From: Spirochaetia bacterium | Lineage (GTDB): Bacteria; Spirochaetota; Spirochaetia; PWKH01 | DNA: 8,751 nt | Reading direction: 5' to 3' | Assembly: GCA_021736505.1 (NCBI GenBank) | Contig: JAIPFU010000069.1 | Span: 1 to 8,751, forward strand | In this document: positions 1-6,093 of the stretch, in pieces | How the letters are laid out: each line of letters opens with the position of its first letter | Numbering within the stretch: position 1 is the first letter of the stretch | The notes under the pieces: model-generated | Seen by the model: the letters and a program-made list of their open reading frames with translations, nothing else | Told to the model about the DNA's origin: nothing | Database searches by the model: none | Program-made: the position numbers and the translations under genes

Positions 1-819
1 AAACGAATAATACAAGCTCCAACGTTCAGAGACAGAGTAGTACATCATGCTGTAGTAAACGTTACAGAGCCGTTATTTCAACGAAAATTTATTTCCCATA
101 ATTACGCATGTATCAAAAATAAAGGATCTTTAGCAACGGCGCTGCAGGTACAGAAATATTTGAAAAGTCATCAGAAAAGTAAATCAATATATGTAATCAA
201 AGGCGATGTACAATCCTATTTCCCGTCTATTTCACATACTTTCTTAAAACAGCAGATACGAAGGACGATAAGAGACAAGAATGTTCTCTGGTTTTTTGAC
301 AAAATAATTGATTTCTATGAAGGTGACTTTGGTATGGGTATAGGAGCCCTCACTAGTCAACTCTTTGCTGGGATAAATCTGACACCTTTTGATCATCACA
401 TTAAAGATGACCTAGGAATAAAGCAATATGTCCGATATATGGATGATTTTATTATCGTAAATACTGATAAGACTGCTTTAAAAGAGCTTTTAAAGTATTG
501 TGAAGGCTATCTAAGAGATGTCTTGCTGTTAACTATTAATTCAAAGAGCAGTGTTATTCCAATTACGCATGGTGTTGATTTTTGTGGATACCGAATATTT
601 AGAGATTATATGCTACCCCGGAAAAGAAATATGAAAAGAGCTAAAAAAAGATTAAAGAAATTGTCATACCTCTATGAAAACGAAGATGGCAATCTTGAAG
701 ATTACAGAAACAGTTTAATGTCATTTCTAGGCTACACAAAGCACTGTCGGGCTTATTATAGTACCAAGTCAATACTTGAAGAAACAGCAATAGGCAACTG
801 TCCTCAAAGGAGAAATTAA
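1..819 (+). CDS. Reverse transcriptase, DGR-like, 5' end outside window
   Basis: RNA-directed DNA polymerase; 272 codons are visible and the frame is open to the left edge, so the N-terminus is missing. A TTG at 160 is only an internal codon, since conserved RT sequence lies before it. Motifs in order: FRDRVVHHA (25-51, early RT block), KGDVQSYFPSI with the first catalytic Asp at 205-207, GIGALTSQ (337-360), YMDD at 436-447 with the two catalytic Asp, and HGVDFCGYRIF (568-600), followed by a Lys/Arg-rich thumb-like region. The [IVL]GxxxSQ form of motif B, in place of the QGxxxSP common in group II intron RTs, is a known hallmark of diversity-generating retroelement RTs. No maturase or HNH domain follows. 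No template/variable repeat or accessory gene is visible; if this is a DGR they lie to the left. It could also be another stand-alone RT class. RT identity is firm, DGR assignment moderate. Confidence 0.93.
   Translation, partial: KRIIQAPTFRDRVVHHAVVNVTEPLFQRKFISHNYACIKNKGSLATALQVQKYLKSHQKSKSIYVIKGDVQSYFPSISHTFLKQQIRRTIRDKNVLWFFDKIIDFYEGDFGMGIGALTSQLFAGINLTPFDHHIKDDLGIKQYVRYMDDFIIVNTDKTALKELLKYCEGYLRDVLLLTINSKSSVIPITHGVDFCGYRIFRDYMLPRKRNMKRAKKRLKKLSYLYENEDGNLEDYRNSLMSFLGYTKHCRAYYSTKSILEETAIGNCPQRRN
806..812 (+). promoter_or_regulatory. Ribosome binding site for the adenine methyltransferase
   Basis: AAAGGAG lies inside the last codons of the RT gene, 7 bases before the GTG at 820. It supports GTG as the start and makes translational coupling of the two genes likely, since the RT stop TAA (817-819) directly touches the GTG. 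Confidence 0.75.
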
Positions 820-1629
820 GTGAAAACACCACTATCATATTATGGAGGAAAACAGCAATTGGTTTCAAAGATTTTATCCATCATACCTAGCCATAGATTG
901 TACTGCGAGCCTTTTTTAGGGGGAGGTGCTGTATTCTTTGCTAAACCGCAGTCAGACTCAGAGGTCATCAACGATACAAATAGAGAATTGATTAACTTTT
1001 ACGAAATCATACAAAACGATTTCGTTTCACTGGAAAAAGAAGTGCAGATCAGCTTACACAGTAGAGATCTTCATAGAAAAGCAACGGTTATCTACAACAA
1101 TCCGGACATGTTTACAAAATTAAAAAGGGCGTGGGCGGTATGGATATTGGCAAACGAAAGCTACAGCTCGATGCTAAATGGTACTTTCGGTTATGACCTT
1201 ACCGGGCAGACAGCAAGGAAAGTGATGAATAAGAGAGATGGGTTCACTCTTGATTATGCAATTAGACTACAGGGTGTGGAAATCGAGTGTACCGATGCTC
1301 TTAGGATTATTAGAAGCAGAGATAGTGAGGATAGTTTCTTCTATTGCGACCCTCCTTATATTAATACCGACTGCGGACATTATGATGGATATTCAGTAGA
1401 AGATTATATGATGCTGTTAAATGTTCTTGAAAAGATTGAAGGGAAATTTCTGCTCAGCTCTTTTCCGAACGAGGTTCTCGATAAGTATTTACCTAAAAAT
1501 GATTGGTGTACAAAACAAATTGAGATGAACATGTCAGTAAACGCGAAATCAGAAAATAGAAAGAAGACAAAAACAGAAGTTTTTACAGCAAATTACGATC
1601 TAAACATGGGCCAAGGTGAATTGTTTTAG
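820..1629 (+). CDS. DNA adenine-N6 methyltransferase, Dam/D12 class
   Basis: A 269-residue protein that would transfer a methyl group from S-adenosylmethionine to N6 of adenine in DNA. The order of motifs is that of the D12 (Dam/DpnM) class: PLSYYGGK near residues 4-11, the SAM-binding EPFLGGGA at 30-37, NDTN at 51-54, the catalytic DPPY at 177-180 (in FFYCDPPY), and a C-terminal EVFTANYDL at 253-261. Length is normal for the class and no key motif is missing. The GTG start is chosen because it follows a good AAAGGAG and lies where family members begin. No restriction endonuclease is next to it, so it is probably an orphan methylase, as is common in phages and integrated elements; its target could be GATC but the sequence does not prove it. 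It is probably co-transcribed with the RT. Confidence 0.93.
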   Translation: MKTPLSYYGGKQQLVSKILSIIPSHRLYCEPFLGGGAVFFAKPQSDSEVINDTNRELINFYEIIQNDFVSLEKEVQISLHSRDLHRKATVIYNNPDMFTKLKRAWAVWILANESYSSMLNGTFGYDLTGQTARKVMNKRDGFTLDYAIRLQGVEIECTDALRIIRSRDSEDSFFYCDPPYINTDCGHYDGYSVEDYMMLLNVLEKIEGKFLLSSFPNEVLDKYLPKNDWCTKQIEMNMSVNAKSENRKKTKTEVFTANYDLNMGQGELF

Positions 1630-1878
1630 GATTTTCGCGAAAAAAAGTTGCATATTTCGCATAAATTTCGCGAAACTGTAACTGGATTCATTCAACAAAA
1701 TCGCTTACACTTAGAATAAATCTTTATAGGATATGATGTTCAACATTATTCAACAAAATTTGATTTGATGATGGATTTTTTCAGGGAATGCCGTTTTATG
1801 CGTTTTTTAAGGGTTTCGCTTATAAATTTCGCGTAATTCTCACTTTTTCTTGTAAGTTTTTCTCATATTATCTTGGAT
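1630..1878. other. Noncoding region with CGCGAAA palindromes and direct repeats
   Basis: No credible gene. It holds a perfect 12-base palindrome TTTTCGCGAAAA (1632-1643) and a 10-base one TTTCGCGAAA (1666-1675). It also has a direct repeat, TTTCGCATAAATTTCGCG at 1655-1672 and TTTCGCTTATAAATTTCGCG at 1814-1833. A second repeat, ATTCAACAAAAT, occurs at 1690-1701 and 1748-1759, with a shorter TTCAACA at 1739-1745. Several copies of one palindromic box suggest protein-binding sites, for example for a recombinase, repressor or replication protein, but the function is unknown. The missing 3' end of the recombinase gene would have lain here; I could not recover its tyrosine box in any minus-strand frame. 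Confidence 0.6.
1655..1833. repeat. Direct repeat pair, TTTCGC(TT)ATAAATTTCGCG
   Basis: Copies at 1655-1672 and 1814-1833 are identical apart from a 2-base TT insertion in the right copy, with starts 159 bases apart. Each contains a CGCGAAA-type box. They may bound an inserted segment or be paired binding sites for one protein. Confidence 0.6.
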
Positions 1879-2808
1879 TTAACATGTATTTAATGAATGC
1901 CTAAAACAATGACCTGTGATTTTCTTCTGAATCCCTGAATTGGTAATAGTTTTTTTAATATTCTTATTCCACCAGGTTTCCATCAAATGCTCCCGCCGCT
2001 TTCCTTGAAAAACATATCCAAATCCTCTTTTGCCCATCGCCGCCCTTGCTGTTTGTGATAGTAAAATGACTCGGCTTCTGTTGATTTTTGGGGGCTCAAT
2101 CTTCCTTGTTACCGGGTTATATTTTCTGTCTACATTCAGGGTCCCATCATGGTATTGTTCCCAGGTAACCGCTAACACTTCCCCCATCCTCATGCCAGTT
2201 GCAGCAGTAAACAACATCACCCGGTGTACAAGATCATTAGGAAAATAATCTTTACGAGAAAATAAAAGCTGCAGTTCTTTTGCCGTTAATACGTCTTTAG
2301 TTTCCTGCTGATATGAGACATTCCCGATTTTTGCAAAAGGATTGAATTCAAAGTCCCCCCGGGAGATCCCTTCAGAATATATGGATCTAAGGTTTGAAAT
2401 TACTTTGTTTATGGTCCGTTTTTTGTCAGGAATCGTATCTAAAAGATATTCTTGAAACTTCATAGTATCCCGACGCTTCATCTTGAGCATGTCGTAATCC
2501 TTCAGATAGGGAAGAGCATAATTTTTTAGATTGTGGGCAAGTTCACGTGCGTAACCAAGAGAATATCCTTTTCCTAGCCTGTCAAATCTTTTGCGCCTGG
2601 GGTTGGTAGATGGGTCCAGGTACTCTTTTAGATAATCACTGAATAAAACCACTCCCGGGCAATTCTCGTTTCTGTTAATGATTTGTCCCATAACTTTTTC
2701 AGCATCACGTTTGCGGGGAGTACTTGTAGAATAGCATTTTCTTTTTCCGTTAATTGTGATCACAAAGAAGTAATTTTTACATCCTTTTTTTTTGAAAAGT
2801 TTCGGCAT
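1879..2808 (-). pseudogene. Tyrosine recombinase (phage-type integrase), C-terminally truncated
   Basis: A site-specific recombinase of the tyrosine (lambda integrase) family, 309 codons; it would integrate and excise the element. The N-terminus (KLFKKKGCKNYFFVI, basic) looks like an arm-binding domain, followed by a core-binding SAM-like region (about 55-160) and the catalytic domain. Visible catalytic residues: R207 in ATGMRMGEV, a candidate Lys at 241 in PPKINRSR, and H300/R303 in GHCFRH. The protein stops six residues after R303, so the second His/Trp and the nucleophilic Tyr, normally 25-40 residues further on, are absent. Shifting one base near 1885 gives a few plausible codons and then TAA, suggesting a frameshift followed by decay. 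As translated it should be catalytically dead. ATG at 2806-2808 follows a G-rich site (AGGGGGCT on the minus strand). Its position, facing away from an adjacent tRNA 3' end, is typical of an integrase beside its attachment site. Confidence 0.85.
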
Positions 2809-2956
2809 GCAGCCCCCTATAATACTGTGTATTTATGTGATGCAGGAGTAGTGATAGTGCAAACAAAGTGTTGACAATTTGCTGACAACTGCATTATTTG
2901 TAATGCATGCGGGCTGTACAAGATTTTGTAAAGTCTTATCATGAAAGAAATTATTT
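2809..2956. other. Intergenic region between integrase and tRNA-Arg
   Basis: About 150 bp where the element's attachment region and the integrase promoter should lie. It contains an inverted repeat GCATTA-TTTG-TAATGC (2891-2906) and, just left of it, two TTGTCA boxes 12 bases apart on the minus strand (within 2871-2889). A TATTAT on the minus strand near 2820 is a possible integrase -10, but no convincing -35 matches it. These elements could be recombinase, host-factor or repressor sites. Confidence 0.45.
2891..2906. repeat. Short inverted repeat in the putative attachment region
   Basis: A perfect 6-bp inverted repeat, GCATTA and TAATGC, separated by TTTG. It lies about 50 bp beyond the 3' end of tRNA-Arg and upstream of the integrase gene. 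No T-tract follows on either strand, so it is not an obvious terminator. Confidence 0.45.
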
Positions 2957-2977
2957 TACGCCCAAGAGGATTCGAAC
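2957..2977. other. Putative attachment core in tRNA-Arg 3' end
   Basis: The 3' end of tRNA-Arg (acceptor and T-stem portion) is proposed as the att core, because an integrase gene begins about 150 bp away on the side of the tRNA 3' end and mobile genes lie beyond it. The second copy of the core would lie outside the window to the left, so the exact limits cannot be seen. Confidence 0.45.
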
Positions 2978-3030
2978 CTCTGACCTACGGCTTAGAAGGC
3001 CGTTGCTCTATCCAGCTGAGCTATGAGCGC
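2957..3030 (-). tRNA. tRNA-Arg (anticodon TCT)
   Basis: A complete 74-base cloverleaf on the minus strand, reading AGA/AGG arginine codons. Seen: acceptor arms GCGCTCA and TGGGCGT, D arm GCTCAGCTGGATAGAGC, anticodon stem ACGGC/GCCGT around loop CTTCTAA (anticodon TCT at positions 34-36), and T arm AGAGG-TTCGAAT-CCTCT. Discriminator base is A and CCA is not encoded. The first acceptor pair is G1-U72 where G-C is usual, possibly left by recombination at the 3' end. The 3' half faces the integrase gene, making it the likely integration target. Confidence 0.97.
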
Positions 3031-3057
3031 ATTGGTGATTACGTAAATTAGAGACAT

Positions 3058-3130
3058 TCGGGGCGAGAGGACTTGAACCTCCGATCTCCTGCTCCCAAAG
3101 CAGGCGCCTTAGCCACTAGGCTACGCCCCG
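3058..3130 (-). tRNA. tRNA-Pro (anticodon TGG)
   Basis: A complete 73-base cloverleaf on the minus strand. Acceptor arms CGGGGCG and CGCCCCG pair perfectly; the D arm is GCCTAGTGGCTAAGGC; the anticodon stem CCTGC/GCAGG carries loop TTTGGGA (anticodon TGG, reading CCN proline codons); the T arm is GGAGG-TTCAAGT-CCTCT. Discriminator base is A and no CCA is encoded. It lies 27 bp upstream of tRNA-Arg on the same strand and is probably co-transcribed with it. Confidence 0.97.
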
Positions 3131-3144
3131 ATAATCGAAAACAG

Positions 3145-3173
3145 AGTATACCGATTATACCCTTAAAGGTCAA
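3145..3173 (-). promoter_or_regulatory. Sigma70-like promoter of the tRNA-Pro/tRNA-Arg operon
   Basis: On the minus strand, TTGACC (3168-3173) and TATACT (3145-3150) are separated by exactly 17 bases. The -10 box lies 14 bases before the tRNA-Pro 5' end, leaving room for a short leader. Both boxes match the consensus at five of six positions. Confidence 0.7.
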
Positions 3174-3610
3174 GAGTTTAAAAAAGCTGCCATAATACAA
3201 ACACCATAATGAACAATTTAATTGTTGAGATCCCAAATTATTAGTTACCTATATTTTTAGGGAGTTATAATTTAAACCACTTATAACATGTTTGTAAGTT
3301 TTTTCCCAATTTTTGATTGTTATTTTTCTTAAAAATCGAAAATTTAACCATTTTTTCAATATAATGCTTACTGTTGAAAGTAACTAATTAAAAAAAGTAC
3401 TTGAATAAATAAAATTAATTCATTAGTATGCTAAGCAAATAATTCATGGAAAAAAAATGGGAAAAGCATATTATAAAAAAGTTGACTGAAGAATTTTTAT
3501 ACTGAATGGAAGAAAACGGTGTATAATAAACACTGTACAACAATCGATAAGCAGAAAAATGTAATCACTGATTAATAATAAAAAGTAAAACAAATAAAGG
3601 GAAATGTCCC
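3174..3610. other. A+T-rich intergenic region upstream of the osmolyte transporter
   Basis: About 440 bp with no credible gene and very high A+T. It must contain the promoter of the transporter operon. A TATAAT at 3522-3527 is a good -10 but lacks a matching -35, and TTGAAT (3401-3406) with TAGTAT (3424-3429) at 17 bp is a weaker alternative. An A/T-rich stem (3280-3298) followed by six T resembles a weak terminator but has no gene to serve. I see no recognisable riboswitch fold. Confidence 0.5.
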
Positions 3611-4813
3611 ATGAGAAAAGAAAGCATAATATGTGTAGCTATACTATTTTTTTTGTTTTTTACAGCTGCGCTTGTATCAGGGAAAGGTGTTGTTGAGAGA
3701 AATCCTATTGAAATTCGTGTAAGTGAGAAGGATGATGCTTTGAACAGCATACATAACAGCATAGCTGAATTCATTATAGAGAGGGGATTTGACGCATATC
3801 AAGTGGAATATGTTTCTGCAAATCACTACTCATCCATGGAAAATATAATTGCAGGAAAAACTGATGTAGATATTACTTGGAGCTCTGCTTATCTTCCGGA
3901 TGAACTGATTAAGGCATTGGAAGAAGGACAAGTACTGGATCTTGGAGAATCTGTACCCGGGGCATCCCAGGGGTGGTGGATTCCAGCGTATATGATAAGC
4001 GAAGAGTCCACATCCGAAGAGTCCACATCAGATGCAACCGCATCAGAAGCCACTACATCAGATGCGACCGCATCAGAAGCCACTACATCAGAAGCCACTA
4101 CATCAGAAGCCACTACATCAGATGCGACCGCATCAGAAGCCACTACATCAGATGCGACCGCATCAGAAGAGCCTGCATCAGATCAACCTGAAAATGAAGA
4201 GCCCGTAGCAGCTCCGCCTGAAACGGAAATATCTGCACTAGAATCAGCAGTGACCGTCGGAAATCTTCCAAAACTGTTTTACCCGCAGTTTCGGGAGGTG
4301 TTTGAGAATGGGGAGCTTCCTGAAGAAAGCTTCTTGAAGGAAGTGCTGTATGCAGGGTCTCAGGGATGGACTGCTCTTGAGTATTCTGAATCCATCTTTG
4401 AAACAGAAGAACTTGGCAGGTTTTTTGAACAAGTTGTTTCTCAGTCCGGCGCTGAACATGCCCTATCCCTATTGGAAGCATATCAGCAGGAAAGACCGTG
4501 GATCGGATATTACTGGTCTCCGAGCATCCTTTTCGGCAGCTTAGATATGGTGGAAGTGCAGGGAACAGATTTTCCGCCAATCAGCATCCGCAGTCTTGTA
4601 CATGAGAATCTGCGTGAAAAAGCTCCGGAATTAGTGGAGTTTTTCGACAAGTTCAGCATCAGCACAAAAAACAGCAGTGAACTTCTGGCGGTAATGGATG
4701 AAACAGGATGGGACAGCGAAAGAGTCGCCCGCTGGTTTCTGCAGAATAAGACAGAAATTTGGACTTCCTGGATTGGGAAGGATAGGGAAGATATGGTGAA
4801 AGCCGCTTTGTAA
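3611..4813 (+). CDS. opuAC: Glycine betaine/proline-type ABC transporter substrate-binding protein with repeat insert
   Basis: Extracytoplasmic binding protein of a compatible-solute importer (OpuAC/ProX family), 400 residues; family members are usually about 290-330, and the excess is a repeat insert. Residues 1-25 form a signal peptide with a hydrophobic core (AILFFLFFTAALV) and no lipobox Cys, so the protein should be free in the periplasm. Lobe features: DVDITW (85-90) and GASQGWWIPAYM (117-128), then the pentapeptide-repeat linker (130-194), then SQGWTALEY (250-258) and ERPWIGYYWSPS (294-305). Trp/Tyr residues here would form the aromatic cage that holds the quaternary ammonium group. 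The insert falls where the polypeptide passes between lobes. ATG at 3611 follows AAAGGGA (3596-3602). It is first of the operon, whereas the Bacillus order is ATPase, permease, binding protein. The substrate (betaine, proline, choline or carnitine) cannot be fixed from sequence. Confidence 0.88.
   Translation: MRKESIICVAILFFLFFTAALVSGKGVVERNPIEIRVSEKDDALNSIHNSIAEFIIERGFDAYQVEYVSANHYSSMENIIAGKTDVDITWSSAYLPDELIKALEEGQVLDLGESVPGASQGWWIPAYMISEESTSEESTSDATASEATTSDATASEATTSEATTSEATTSDATASEATTSDATASEEPASDQPENEEPVAAPPETEISALESAVTVGNLPKLFYPQFREVFENGELPEESFLKEVLYAGSQGWTALEYSESIFETEELGRFFEQVVSQSGAEHALSLLEAYQQERPWIGYYWSPSILFGSLDMVEVQGTDFPPISIRSLVHENLREKAPELVEFFDKFSISTKNSSELLAVMDETGWDSERVARWFLQNKTEIWTSWIGKDREDMVKAAL
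3998..4192 (+). repeat. 15-bp in-frame tandem repeat, 12-13 units, coding pentapeptides
   Basis: Units of 15 bp encode SEEST, SEEST, SDATA, SEATT, SDATA, SEATT, SEATT, SEATT, SDATA, SEATT, SDATA, SEEPA and a decayed SDQPE (residues 130-194). The middle units are almost identical in DNA (TCAGAAGCCACTACA and TCAGATGCGACCGCA), including codon choice, so expansion was recent. The period is a multiple of three, so copy-number change alters linker length without breaking the frame. Confidence 0.97.
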
Positions 4814-4855
4814 TATAAACAGCTTTGTAATACAAGCCGCTTTGTAATACAAGCA
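4805..4855 (+). repeat. 17-bp tandem repeat, three copies, across the opuAC stop codon
   Basis: Copies are at 4805-4821, 4822-4838 and 4839-4855, with consensus GCTTTGTAATACAAGCC. The first copy includes the last codons and stop (4811-4813) of the binding-protein gene. Each unit holds TTGTA-A-TACAA, an almost palindromic core, so the mRNA between the two genes could form short hairpins. It fills nearly the whole gap up to the ATPase ribosome binding site (AAAGGA, 4857-4862). Confidence 0.93.
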
Positions 4856-4869
4856 CAAAGGAAAAGAAT

Positions 4870-6093
4870 ATGGAAAAAGAGAAAATCATTGAAATCAAGA
4901 ATCTCTGGAAAATATTCGGTAAAGACCCCAAACGCATACTTGATAATAAGTATGCCGGTTTGTCGAAGGACGAAATACAGGAAAAAACCGGCTGCGTTAT
5001 CGGTCTCCGAAATATATCCCTGGAGATTAACAAGGGAGAATTTTATATTCTCATGGGATTATCCGGGAGCGGAAAATCGACGTTGATCAGAAATATTATC
5101 CGGTTGGTAAATCCATCCAGCGGCGGAATAACGGTTAACGGGAAGGAAGTAACTAAGCTGAACCGGGAAGATCTTCTGGAGTTCAGGAGAAATAATTTCG
5201 GCATGGTTTTTCAGCACTATGGGCTCCTGCCGCATCTAACGGTGCTGGACAATGCCGCTTATGGGCTGAAGGTACGGAATATCCCCAAAGGGGAGCGTTA
5301 TGCCAAGGCCATGGAAGTGCTGCAGACAGTGGGACTTAAGGGTTGGGAGGATTATTATCCCGGCTCCTTGTCCGGCGGGATGCAGCAGCGGGTAGGCCTG
5401 GCTCGTGCTTTGGCTAACGACGCTGAAATTCTGCTGATGGATGAGCCCTTCAGCGGGCTGGATCCTTTAATTCGACGGCAGATGCAGGATGAACTGGTGG
5501 AACTGCAGGATCAGCTGCAGAAAACTATTGTTTTTGTTACCCATGATCTGCATGAGGCGCTGAAGCTTGGTGATCGAATAGCCATTATGAGAAACGGAGA
5601 AATTGTACAGATAGGAGAGCCTGAAGATATAGTAACCGATCCTGCTGATGATTATGTGAAGGAGTTTGTCCGTGATGCAAGCGCGGCTAGGGTCTTGACT
5701 GCAGGAACGATTATGGAGAAAGCTCAAGTGCTGCTTTACGGCTGGGAAGGGCCGAAGACAGCCCTTCACCTGTTGAAATCGAACAAGAGAAATGCTGCCT
5801 TTGTTGTCGACAAGCGGCATAGACTGCTTGGTATCGCTTCTGAGAAAAGTCTGGAAAAGTGTATAAACGCAGCAGAACCGGGAACGAAGCAATCCTACAT
5901 CCCTGAAAGCGCCATTAAAAAAGTAGAGGCTGTTACTCAGGATACAGTGATAGAGGATCTTTTCAGTATTGTCAGCCATAATCCTTATCCTGTCCCTGTT
6001 GTGGATGAGAAAGGAAAGCTGCTTGGTATTGTAAAAACAGATTCAATTTTTGAGTCTATTACCCCCATCGAAGGAGGTGAGGAAGATGTTTGA
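4870..6093 (+). CDS. opuAA: Glycine betaine/proline ABC transporter ATP-binding protein with CBS domains
   Basis: Cytoplasmic ATPase that powers the importer, 407 residues, typical of the ProV/OpuAA family. Walker A GLSGSGKST is at 63-71, the Q-loop Gln at 115 (VFQHYG), the ABC signature LSGGM at 167-171, Walker B ILLMDEP at 187-193, and the switch His at 225 (FVTHD). The N-terminal stretch IFGKDPKRIL and the block around 23-45 are the family's usual extension ahead of the nucleotide fold. Residues about 277-400 form two CBS domains (FVVDKRHRLLGIAS and VPVVDEKGKLLGIV). In OpuA-type systems these sense ionic strength or bind cyclic di-AMP; which applies here is unknown. ATG at 4870 lies 7 bases after AAAGGA. 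The last 8 bases overlap the permease gene. Confidence 0.95.
   Translation: MEKEKIIEIKNLWKIFGKDPKRILDNKYAGLSKDEIQEKTGCVIGLRNISLEINKGEFYILMGLSGSGKSTLIRNIIRLVNPSSGGITVNGKEVTKLNREDLLEFRRNNFGMVFQHYGLLPHLTVLDNAAYGLKVRNIPKGERYAKAMEVLQTVGLKGWEDYYPGSLSGGMQQRVGLARALANDAEILLMDEPFSGLDPLIRRQMQDELVELQDQLQKTIVFVTHDLHEALKLGDRIAIMRNGEIVQIGEPEDIVTDPADDYVKEFVRDASAARVLTAGTIMEKAQVLLYGWEGPKTALHLLKSNKRNAAFVVDKRHRLLGIASEKSLEKCINAAEPGTKQSYIPESAIKKVEAVTQDTVIEDLFSIVSHNPYPVPVVDEKGKLLGIVKTDSIFESITPIEGGEEDV
6071..6082 (+). promoter_or_regulatory. Strong ribosome binding site fixing the permease start
   Basis: AAGGAGGTGAGG, a near-perfect Shine-Dalgarno site, lies inside the end of the ATPase gene; AAGGAGG is 8 bases before ATG 6086. 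It excludes the upstream in-frame TTG at 6050, which would add 12 unrelated residues. Confidence 0.88.

Noticed and set aside
160..819. A complete RT starting at TTG 160
   Set aside because: The same frame is open to base 1 and contains the conserved FRDRVVHHA block, so the gene begins outside the window.
1630..1878. A DGR template repeat downstream of the RT/methylase pair
   Set aside because: No second copy of about 100 bp differing at adenines exists in the window, and no target gene is present; the repeats here are short palindromic boxes.
3048..3236. Small minus-strand open frame over tRNA-Pro
   Set aside because: It runs through a tRNA gene with a perfect cloverleaf, which explains the conservation; it has no independent coding evidence.
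3280..3304. A/T-rich stem followed by six T, resembling an intrinsic terminator
   Set aside because: The stem has almost no G/C pairs and no plus-strand gene ends upstream; in such A+T-rich DNA it is likely chance.
3174..3610. A riboswitch (for example the cyclic di-AMP type) ahead of the osmolyte transporter
   Set aside because: No conserved G/C-rich helices or recognisable core motifs are present in this very A+T-rich stretch.
3889..4191. Open frames in other reading frames and on the minus strand across the 15-bp repeat, with repetitive products
   Set aside because: A 15-bp period keeps every frame open when the unit lacks stops. These are shadows of the repeat, with no ribosome binding sites or domains.
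4143..5033. Minus-strand open frames opposite the binding-protein and ATPase genes
   Set aside because: They lie antisense to strongly conserved coding sequence, have no recognisable domain, and break across the 17-bp repeat.
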